DNA from: CAVAVT01 sp963592185
Lineage (GTDB): Bacteria; Bacillota; Negativicutes; Selenomonadales; Selenomonadaceae
Direction of reading: 5' to 3'
NCBI GenBank assembly: GCA_963592185.1
Contig: CAVAVT010000032.1
Coordinates: 1 to 19,295 of the forward strand
DNA length: 19,295 nucleotides
The notes below the pieces were generated by a model. The model made no database searches, was not told the DNA's origin, and saw nothing but the letters and a program-made list of their open reading frames with translations. Made by a program: the position numbers and the translations under genes. How positions within the stretch are numbered: position 1 is the stretch's first letter; each line of letters opens with the position of its first letter. Shown here piece after piece: positions 7,833 to 13,590 of this stretch.

Positions 7833-7855
7833 TATTAAATATCCTCCTTATATCC

Positions 7856-8650
7856 TTACTTCTTCTTGGGGGACCAAATCTCTGCTTCTGGATCCAGGAG
7901 CCAGGTGTGCTCAGGGAGATCAGTACGGGTGTTGTCCCAAGGATCGCCCGGCAGATGGCGGATCATCCAGCTGTACCACATTGCATAGCCAGGAGCTGTA
8001 ACCTGCGGATGCATAAGTCCGCTGGAAAGCTCGGACCAGCTGTTATCGGTGATTTTGAATACATCATCGCCGATGAAGCATGCGCCAAAGCCCTGCTTGT
8101 GGTCGAACTTGTAGGTGTAAACCTCAGGCTGCGGATGGTTGTGAGGAATGTATCCGGACCAGCGGCCAGGAGTGTTTACAACCTCTCCGTTTACCATGTT
8201 GGAGTAAGGAGCGTTCTGATAATCGAAGATTGTACGTACAGTACGCTCAGCTGTAGCGTTCCAGAGACCTTCGCCGAAGATGTTGGAGCGAACGTCCTCA
8301 GGACGATAGAATACAGGCTCGAACTGCTTCTCGTTGATGGTCTTCTGTACAAGAACCTCTACCTGGTCGGTGAGAGCCTTGATAACTACCTTCTTTGCAC
8401 AAGGAACGTGCAGGCAGTACGGGTTCTCATCGAAAAGGGAATGACGAACCATTTTCTCAGTACGTCCGTCCCAAGTGATTTCGATTTCACCAGTGAGGAT
8501 AACAAATGCTGTTTCCTGGAATCTGTCCTCAAACTCTACAACCTCGTTGAGGTCGAAAAGCTGATAACCGATGTCCATCATCATATCGCTTTCGCGGGTA
8601 GTCATGGCATTGTAGCCATGCTTGAGTTCTCCTAAACGACCGAGTCTCAT
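7856..8650 (-). CDS. iolB: 5-deoxy-glucuronate isomerase
   Basis: IolB converts 5-deoxy-glucuronate to 5-dehydro-2-deoxy-gluconate, the substrate of the kinase encoded just upstream in the operon. It has 264 residues and a two-cupin fold by family knowledge. The metal-binding set is visible at HNHPQPEVYTYKF, with His170, His172 and Glu176. The C-terminal WMIRHLPGDPW block is typical of the family. Its ATG overlaps the iolC stop as ATGA, giving direct translational coupling between isomerase and kinase. Nothing is missing or unusual in length. Confidence 0.94.
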   Translation of the reverse strand: MRLGRLGELKHGYNAMTTRESDMMMDIGYQLFDLNEVVEFEDRFQETAFVILTGEIEITWDGRTEKMVRHSLFDENPYCLHVPCAKKVVIKALTDQVEVLVQKTINEKQFEPVFYRPEDVRSNIFGEGLWNATAERTVRTIFDYQNAPYSNMVNGEVVNTPGRWSGYIPHNHPQPEVYTYKFDHKQGFGACFIGDDVFKITDNSWSELSSGLMHPQVTAPGYAMWYSWMIRHLPGDPWDNTRTDLPEHTWLLDPEAEIWSPKKK

Positions 8651-9678
8651 ATTTTAGCCTCCCAATCCAAAGGTGTAATAACTTTTTCTGCGGAATGCTC
8701 TTTGATGAAAGCTGTAATCTGCTCTTCAGTCTGCATAGCCTCGGAACAGCTGTGGCTTGCAACTACCATTGCTGCATGTGCAGTACCATACTCAAGAGCA
8801 CGGTCTACATCCCAGCCCTCGAGAAGGCCATAGATGAATGCACTGCCGTAAGCGTCGCCGCCGCCGAAGGACTTCAGGAGCTTAATCTTGAAGGAATCAA
8901 CCTTGAAAGCTCTCTTGTCAGCGGTGTATGCGATGGAGCCCTTCTTGCCATGCTTAATGATGACAATCTTGTTGCCACATGCAATGTACTTCTCAGCGAG
9001 AACGTGGTCAGGAATACCGCTGTCCTCAGGAATGTTCTCAGTGAGGTCGAACTCTTCACGGGAGCCGATTACGATATCACTCATGCTTGCAAGCAGGGAG
9101 TAATATACGGAAATCTCTTCAGGGGACTTCCAGGTGTACTCACGATAGTCGATATCGAAGATAACCTTTACGTTGTGCTTCTTAGCATAGCGAACAGCCA
9201 GGAGGCATGCCTCTCTGGAAGGGCTTGCTGCGAGAGCTGTACCGGAAACGAGCAGAATCTTGCTGTTTGCGATGTAGTCCTCGGAGATGTCCTCAGGAGC
9301 AATCTGGAGGTCAGCAATCTGATTTCTGTACATGAGAATGCTGCTCTCAGTCGGGCTCTTAATCTCAGTGAAGGTCAGGCCGAGCTTCTCGCCGTTCTTA
9401 GCACGGGTCATCTGGGAAGCATCGATGCCGTGGTCATTGAAGTAGTTCACGATGAAATCGCCGAACTGGTCATCAGATACACAGCCCAGGAAGCCAACCT
9501 TCTTGCCAAGCTTGTTTACGCCTACAGCCATGTTTCCGGGGGAGCCGCCAAGGTACATGGAGAAGGTCTTTACCTTATCCAGGGTACGGTTCATTTCGTT
9601 AGGGTTGAAATCGATGGTTGCGCGGCCGATGAGTACGAGGTCTCTTTCCTTGCTCTGGTCAAATTCAATCAATGCCAT
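8647..9678 (-). CDS. iolC: 5-dehydro-2-deoxygluconokinase, PfkB family
   Basis: IolC phosphorylates 5-dehydro-2-deoxy-gluconate with ATP, making the substrate for the aldolase encoded before it. The 343-residue protein has both PfkB signatures: GGSPGN near residues 44-49 and the C-terminal anion-hole motif SFGGGDAYGSAF (271-282), where Asp275 is the catalytic base. The motif reads GGGD rather than the commoner GAGD, a conservative change. It ends SAEKVITPLDWEAKI. The start ATG is preceded by AAGGAGG and lies 15 bases after iolJ. Other PfkB sugar kinases look similar; the surrounding iol genes fix the substrate. Confidence 0.93.
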   Translation of the reverse strand: MALIEFDQSKERDLVLIGRATIDFNPNEMNRTLDKVKTFSMYLGGSPGNMAVGVNKLGKKVGFLGCVSDDQFGDFIVNYFNDHGIDASQMTRAKNGEKLGLTFTEIKSPTESSILMYRNQIADLQIAPEDISEDYIANSKILLVSGTALAASPSREACLLAVRYAKKHNVKVIFDIDYREYTWKSPEEISVYYSLLASMSDIVIGSREEFDLTENIPEDSGIPDHVLAEKYIACGNKIVIIKHGKKGSIAYTADKRAFKVDSFKIKLLKSFGGGDAYGSAFIYGLLEGWDVDRALEYGTAHAAMVVASHSCSEAMQTEEQITAFIKEHSAEKVITPLDWEAKI

Positions 9679-9693
9679 GTGATTTTTTCCTCC

Positions 9694-10539
9694 TTAAGCC
9701 TTATCCTTGAGTCCAAAGATATTCATGTGCTTCTTAACGTTTTCATAAGTTCCCTGAACAGCTGCATCGCTGCAATCGAAGAAGTTAGCCTCAGGCTTAG
9801 CTGCGATAACCTTCTTCAGATTTGCTGCAACAGCGTCATAGGAAGCGGTTGCGATGTTGATTTTCTTGATACCGTTGTGGAGACAGTTTCTGAAGTCATC
9901 CTCGGTAAGTCCGGTGCCGCCATGGAGTACCAGCGGAGTATCAACTGCTGCTGCAATCTCCTTCAGACGGTCGATGCGGAGTTTCGGAGTCTCCTTGTAG
10001 TTGCCGTGTGCTGTGCCGATTGCTACAGCAAGTGCATCTACGCCGGTTTCCTCTGCGAAACGCTTTGCTTCTTCAACGCTGGTAACTGCGATGTCCACAG
10101 CCTTGTAGTCGCCCTCAGCGCCGCCAACACGGCCGATTTCAGCCTCAACGTGTGCGCCGTAGCTTCTTGCCAGCTTGATTACTTCTTTAGTGCGCTGGAT
10201 GTTTTCATCCAAAGGATACTTGGAACCGTCGAACATTACGGAAGTGAAGCCAAGATCCAAAGCCAGCTTAATGGTTTCCATTGTTCCGCCGTGGTCAAGG
10301 TGTACAGCTGTAGGAACCTTTGATTTCTTAGCTGCTGCTACCATGATAGGTCCGAGAAGATCCAGCGGAGAGTAACGGAGACGTCCCTCAGCAATCTGGA
10401 GGATCAGAGGAGCGTTCATCTCCTCTGCAGCCTTTACAGCTCCCATTGCCATTTCCATGTCGGAAACGTTGAAAGCGCCAATTGCATAGGTGTTGTCCTT
10501 TACACCATTAAGAAGCTCGCCTAACTTTACAAGTGCCAT
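9694..10539 (-). CDS. iolJ: 6-phospho-5-dehydro-2-deoxygluconate aldolase, class II
   Basis: IolJ splits 6-phospho-5-dehydro-2-deoxygluconate into dihydroxyacetone phosphate and malonate semialdehyde. It is a class II, zinc-dependent aldolase of 281 residues. The motif HLDHG (80-84) supplies the catalytic Asp82 and zinc ligand His83. Further ligands or site residues are Glu134 (VEAEIG), His178 (TAHGNYK) and His206 (VLHGGTG), and NIATA (228-232) binds phosphate. By sequence alone fructose-bisphosphate or tagatose-bisphosphate aldolase would be possible; its place between the iol kinase and the dehydrogenase argues for the inositol role. GAGGAGG lies just upstream of the start. Confidence 0.88.
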   Translation of the reverse strand: MALVKLGELLNGVKDNTYAIGAFNVSDMEMAMGAVKAAEEMNAPLILQIAEGRLRYSPLDLLGPIMVAAAKKSKVPTAVHLDHGGTMETIKLALDLGFTSVMFDGSKYPLDENIQRTKEVIKLARSYGAHVEAEIGRVGGAEGDYKAVDIAVTSVEEAKRFAEETGVDALAVAIGTAHGNYKETPKLRIDRLKEIAAAVDTPLVLHGGTGLTEDDFRNCLHNGIKKINIATASYDAVAANLKKVIAAKPEANFFDCSDAAVQGTYENVKKHMNIFGLKDKA

Positions 10540-10563
10540 TTTTTATCCTCCTCAACCTGTTAA

Positions 10564-11718
10564 TTAAAACAGTTTTTTGTAGATTTCGATAATCTGCTCT
10601 TTGGTAGGGATACGCATGGTGTTCTGCGGGCTTCCGCTCTCGAGAGCATCGCTTGCCATCTTATCAAGCTGTGCGAAGAAGTCTTCCTTCTTAACGCCGA
10701 GCTCTTCAAGAGTAGGAATGTCGAGGGACTTAACGAAACGAGTTACCTCTGCGGACATCTTCTTTGCAGCGTCCATATCGGAATCGTTCTCGTCAGCTAC
10801 GCCCCACATGCGGCCGATTTCAGCGAAACGTGCGGTGTTCTCTTCGATTGCGAACTCGAGGCAAGGAGGAAGAAGAATTGCATTGGATACGCCGTGTGCA
10901 ATGTGGAACAGAGCACCGATAGGACGGCTCATGCCATGTACGATAGTAACGGATGCGTTATTGAATGCGATACCTGCCTCAAGAGCAGCCTCGGACATTG
11001 CAAGACGAGCTTCAACGTTCTGGCCGTCAGTGTAGCAAACAGGCAGGTTCTTGTAAATCTTCTTTATAGCGGATACTGCGAAGATATCGGAGAGAGGCTG
11101 AGCCTTGCGGGAGGTGTATGCCTCGATGCAGTGGCAGAGAGCGTCAAGTCCGGTTGCTGCAGTAATCTTAGGAGGAGCTGTCATTGTGAAGGTAGGATCG
11201 ATAACAGCAAGTGCAGGGATGATGGAAGGTCCGCCGAGAAGCATCTTTACGTTGTTCTCAGTATCGGAGATGATGGTGTTCTTTGTTGCCTCGGAACCAG
11301 TACCTGCAGTAGTAGGAATAGCTACCAGGTAAGGAACTTCCATGTCAATGTTCACATGCATGAACTCGTTAATCTTCTTGTCGCCAACAACGGACATGAA
11401 AGCGATAGCCTTTGCGGTATCCATCGGGCTTCCGCCGCCAAGAGCAACCAGGCAGTCGCAGCCTTCCTTCTTATATACTTCCAGGCCTGCATTTACGATG
11501 ATGTCGGTAGGCTCGGAATTTGCTCCATCATAGATTACATAATCGATGTCAGCGTTTTTCAGGCCGTTCTCAACCTTTGCACAGTTGCCGGACTTTACCA
11601 TGAAAGAATCGGTAACGATGAGAGCCTTTTTACCTTTGCCCTTTACGTTAGCACCAAGCTCGTTTACAACATTCTCGCCCAGGATAATTTTTGCAGGGAC
11701 CATAAAAGTATTACTCAC
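10564..11718 (-). CDS. Iron-containing alcohol dehydrogenase, probable malonate-semialdehyde reductase
   Basis: A 384-residue group III (iron-dependent) alcohol dehydrogenase that heads the inositol operon. I place the start at GTG 11718 because AAGGAG lies eight bases upstream; the GTG at 11727 sits on the ribosome-binding site and the ATG at 11703 is too far away. Landmarks, in this numbering, are the nucleotide-binding GGGSPMDTAK (from 94), TTAGTGSEAT (136-145), and iron ligands Asp192, His196, His261 and His275. The family reduces aldehydes or oxidises alcohols with NAD(P)H. Because IolJ yields malonate semialdehyde and no iolA is present, reduction to 3-hydroxypropionate is the likely job. 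An alternative is a general alcohol or 1,3-propanediol dehydrogenase. Confidence 0.85.
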   Translation of the reverse strand: MSNTFMVPAKIILGENVVNELGANVKGKGKKALIVTDSFMVKSGNCAKVENGLKNADIDYVIYDGANSEPTDIIVNAGLEVYKKEGCDCLVALGGGSPMDTAKAIAFMSVVGDKKINEFMHVNIDMEVPYLVAIPTTAGTGSEATKNTIISDTENNVKMLLGGPSIIPALAVIDPTFTMTAPPKITAATGLDALCHCIEAYTSRKAQPLSDIFAVSAIKKIYKNLPVCYTDGQNVEARLAMSEAALEAGIAFNNASVTIVHGMSRPIGALFHIAHGVSNAILLPPCLEFAIEENTARFAEIGRMWGVADENDSDMDAAKKMSAEVTRFVKSLDIPTLEELGVKKEDFFAQLDKMASDALESGSPQNTMRIPTKEQIIEIYKKLF

Positions 11719-11763
11719 TTTAACCACTCCTTGATTAGTATTACTTATGATGATATTTTGATA

Positions 11764-11781
11764 ACATTATGGTTATAATGT
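11764..11781. promoter_or_regulatory. Probable IolR operator over the iol promoter
   Basis: The site ACATTATGGTTATAATGT is a 7-4-7 perfect inverted repeat (arms ACATTAT and ATAATGT). It overlaps the -10 box of the iol operon promoter, so a bound regulator would block transcription. A related 18-bp copy at 12036-12053 matches at 14 positions. The divergent DeoR-family gene is the obvious binder. Confidence 0.65.
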
Positions 11782-11805
11782 AACCCATTTGCTCCCTCTT
11801 GTCAA
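11777..11805 (-). promoter_or_regulatory. Promoter of the iol operon
   Basis: On the minus strand, TTGACA (11805-11800) is followed by a 17-base spacer and TACATT (11782-11777). The -35 is perfect and the -10 matches four of six bases. Transcription should start near 11770, giving a leader of about 50 bases before the GTG at 11718. Confidence 0.7.
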
Positions 11806-11966
11806 TATCTTTTTCTGAATAATTTAAAGAATTATTTTTTCTTCACAGAGATGGCTGGAAACGGCGTAATTTCAGCGTTTGCAAGGTATTGAACATTAAT
11901 GTGAAATATTACTCTTATAAGAAAACAGCATGTTTTAATGCCATCTTTTAACCATTTAAACTAATT

Positions 11967-11979
11967 GATAACATTTATC
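11967..11979. promoter_or_regulatory. Possible extra regulator site
   Basis: GATAACATTTATC is an inverted repeat (GATAA/TTATC around CAT) between the divergent iol promoters. The string TTGATAACATT occurs here and again at the left edge of the main operator near 11758-11768. It could be an auxiliary IolR site. Confidence 0.3.
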
Positions 11980-12035
11980 ACCAAATTGAACATACTCAAA
12001 ATTGTACTGTTTTTTACAACAAATATGATTAAAAT

Positions 12036-12053
12036 ACATTATGTTGACATTGT
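12036..12053. promoter_or_regulatory. Second probable IolR operator
   Basis: ACATTATGTTGACATTGT matches the main operator at 11764-11781 at 14 of 18 positions, including the complete left half. It lies about 45 bases upstream of the predicted regulator promoter and about 270 bases from the first copy, consistent with autoregulation or looping. Confidence 0.5.
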
Positions 12054-12098
12054 TACATATTAATGATAAATCCTCTGACATTTTATAGTAAAAACTTC

Positions 12099-12127
12099 TT
12101 GTGTTTTCTTTAAGTTATATTTATAAT
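12099..12127 (+). promoter_or_regulatory. Promoter of the DeoR-family regulator
   Basis: TTGTGT (12099-12104), a 17-base spacer and TATAAT (12122-12127). The -10 is perfect. The leader to the ATG at 12200 is about 65 bases. The rest of the 480-base divergent gap (11719-12199) is AT-rich, and I see no further gene in it. Confidence 0.6.
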
Positions 12128-12199
12128 ATACTCATAAATTTACAATTTTTTTGATTAGATTATGGACTTTTTAAAAAATACAGCGAAAAGGTGATGTAG

Positions 12200-13000
12200 A
12201 TGAAGATTAACCGCATCCATAAGATCCAGGAACTCCTGGAGGATGTACACAGCGTCTCAATTAACACGCTGTGCGATACCTTCCAGGTGTCAAAAAACAC
12301 AATACGTCGTGATATTGCCGAACTGGAGAAAAGCGGCATAATCAAGAAGGTGTACGGCGGAATCGTTCTTCAGGAGCGTGACACCCATTCACCTGAGCCA
12401 TTTACATCCCGTGAGGGCCGCAACACCCAGCAGAAGAAGAAAATCGCCCGTCAGGCAGCTGAGATGGTAAATGATGGTGATGTTATATATATTGATTCCG
12501 GAACCACCACCATGCATATGATTCCTTATCTTGCTGGAAAAAGGCATCTTACCATCGTAACCGCCAGCGTGTATGTTATCAATGCTGCATCTGCCTTCAC
12601 TGATTTCAATGTAATCGCCACCGGCGGCTCTCTCTACTCCCCTTCCAAGGCGTTTGTCGGCCCCAGCGTGCTGAACTGCCTGAAGAACTACAATATCACC
12701 AAGGCTTTCCTGGCAAGCACTGGCATTTCTATTGAAAACGGTGCAACCAATGCTTCTCCCCTTGAGTGCGAAATCAAGCGCTGCGTGGTTCAGAAGAGTG
12801 GTCAGACCGCTCTTTTGGTCGACCATACTAAGCTTGATGTAAGTTCTCTTATGACTTACAGTGATTTGAAGGATTTCAATTATGTTATTATGGATCAGAT
12901 TCCTTCTGTGAAGTATATTGAGTATTTCCGCAAGCATGGCGTGGAGCTTATTTATGATGATAAGTCCACTGGCACTCCGGTGCTTTCAAGGGCGCTTTAA
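12200..13000 (+). CDS. iolR: DeoR-family transcriptional regulator (IolR type)
   Basis: A 266-residue DeoR-family repressor. The N-terminal winged helix-turn-helix spans residues 5-57 and contains the family phrase VSKNTIRRDIAELEKSGIIKKVYGG. The C-terminal DeoR sensor domain follows, with IDSGTTT (98-104), a TGGSLY block, and VDHTKLDV near residue 215, all typical of phosphosugar-sensing members. It is divergent from the inositol operon and flanked by inverted repeats that overlap that operon's promoter. By analogy with IolR of Bacillus subtilis, it should repress until a phosphorylated inositol intermediate, such as the IolC product, binds. The start ATG follows AAAGGTGAT. The specific regulon is inferred from position. 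Confidence 0.85.
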   Translation: MKINRIHKIQELLEDVHSVSINTLCDTFQVSKNTIRRDIAELEKSGIIKKVYGGIVLQERDTHSPEPFTSREGRNTQQKKKIARQAAEMVNDGDVIYIDSGTTTMHMIPYLAGKRHLTIVTASVYVINAASAFTDFNVIATGGSLYSPSKAFVGPSVLNCLKNYNITKAFLASTGISIENGATNASPLECEIKRCVVQKSGQTALLVDHTKLDVSSLMTYSDLKDFNYVIMDQIPSVKYIEYFRKHGVELIYDDKSTGTPVLSRAL

Positions 13001-13017
13001 TTTAATACGGATATGAC

Positions 13018-13063
13018 AAACCGGCATCCATCAGACTATAAATCTGTATGGGTGCCGGTTTTT
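13018..13063 (+). terminator. Intrinsic terminator after the DeoR-family gene
   Basis: A long hairpin with outer arms AAACCGGCATCCAT and ATGGGTGCCGGTTT (one wobble) and an inner CAGA/TCTG stem, followed by a run of T. It starts 17 bases after the regulator stop codon. Confidence 0.85.
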
Positions 13064-13148
13064 GCTATCCTGTGTAAAATTGTGTGCTTGGAGATTATCG
13101 TCTCTCCCCTTCCACGTCAGATTTAGGTCATGAAAACTAATATGGAAG

Positions 13149-13176
13149 AAGGCCCCTGTCATGAAACAGGAGCCTT
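13149..13176 (-). terminator. Probable terminator of the 53-residue gene
   Basis: In minus-strand RNA, AAGGCUCCUGU pairs with ACAGGGGCCUU around a six-base loop; one position is a wobble in this direction but a mismatch in the other, so it fits the minus strand. The following sequence is CUUCC with only short U tracts, so termination may be partial. Confidence 0.5.
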
Positions 13177-13209
13177 TCAAAGGAGTATATATGATTCACT
13201 ATCTGCTAA

Positions 13210-13371
13210 TTAATATCTACGGGGATTCACGTTCATGATTCTGTCCAAAATCATGTCCACTACGGAAAATGCTACGTACATGGCAATCCCCATCTTCATC
13301 TGCTTCTTTGTACTTGCAGCCACATTTATTCTATTGATGTCCAAATCTGTATCTATCTTACGAGCTACCAT
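13210..13371 (-). CDS. Unrecognised 53-residue small protein
   Basis: This small reading frame has an ATG at 13371 preceded by GAGAGGGG nine bases upstream, and a TAA at 13212-13210. The 53-residue product has a basic, polar first third (MVARKIDTDLDINR), a hydrophobic stretch at residues 27-42 (MGIAMYVAFSVVDMIL) and a basic end (NPRRY). It may associate with the membrane or form one amphipathic helix. I do not recognise the family. Support for a real gene is the combination of a consensus promoter 75-100 bases upstream, a good ribosome-binding site, a terminator hairpin behind it, and a Fur-type site at the transcription start. The plus strand opposite also has an open frame (13235-13483), which I take as a shadow. 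Confidence 0.6.
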   Translation of the reverse strand: MVARKIDTDLDINRINVAASTKKQMKMGIAMYVAFSVVDMILDRIMNVNPRRY

Positions 13372-13418
13372 GACTACAACCCCTCTCAAAGCAAACGAGT
13401 ATTTATTTCAAGTATTAT

Positions 13419-13433
13419 TGATATTCATTTTCA
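13419..13433. promoter_or_regulatory. Fur-type box at the small-gene promoter
   Basis: Read on the minus strand, TGAAAATGAATATCA matches the classic 7-1-7 Fur consensus TGATAATNATTATCA at all but two positions. It lies directly after the -10 box of the small gene, at about +5 to +19, where a bound repressor would block transcription. Iron (or a Fur paralogue such as PerR or Zur) is the implied signal. Confidence 0.55.
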
Positions 13434-13444
13434 AGAACAGTTAC

Positions 13445-13473
13445 ATTATAACTCTATGGGCGTTCGTTTGCAA
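13445..13473 (-). promoter_or_regulatory. Promoter of the 53-residue gene
   Basis: On the minus strand, TTGCAA (13473-13468), a 17-base spacer and a perfect TATAAT (13450-13445). It lies downstream of the glutamate synthase terminator, so the small gene is its own transcription unit. Confidence 0.7.
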
Positions 13474-13512
13474 TAGGAAATGATGGAAATCCAGCCCTGG
13501 AGTTTTATCACG

Positions 13513-13552
13513 AAAAAAGTAATCCCCAGGAAACGAAAGCTTCCTGGGGATT
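13513..13552 (-). terminator. Terminator of the glutamate synthase operon
   Basis: A perfect 12-bp stem (AATCCCCAGGAA/TTCCTGGGGATT, 13521-13532 with 13541-13552) around an eight-base loop. In the minus-strand direction it is followed by AC and six U residues. It lies about 40 bases after the stop at 13591. Confidence 0.88.
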
Positions 13553-13590
13553 CGTATTAATTAAATTTTACATGAGCTTATGCCGCAAAC

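Noticed and set aside
6000..7838. A plus-strand open frame of 612 codons opposite iolD
   Set aside because: It mirrors the codon bias of iolD, has a low-complexity Leu/Val/Ser/Ala product with no family resemblance, and has no ribosome-binding site; the minus-strand IolD is unmistakable.
8695..10323. A plus-strand open frame of 542 codons opposite iolC and iolJ
   Set aside because: It spans two well-identified minus-strand genes and their junction, which is expected of an antisense shadow and not of a gene.
11856..11869. A possible catabolite-response (cre) site, TGGAAACGGCGTAA, upstream of the iol promoter
   Set aside because: Several conserved positions of the cre consensus are wrong and symmetry is poor, so I do not claim CcpA control.
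13235..13483. A plus-strand frame of 82 codons with a hydrophobic start
   Set aside because: It lacks a ribosome-binding site and a plus-strand promoter, while the minus strand at the same place has promoter, Fur-type box, ribosome-binding site and terminator for a 53-residue gene.
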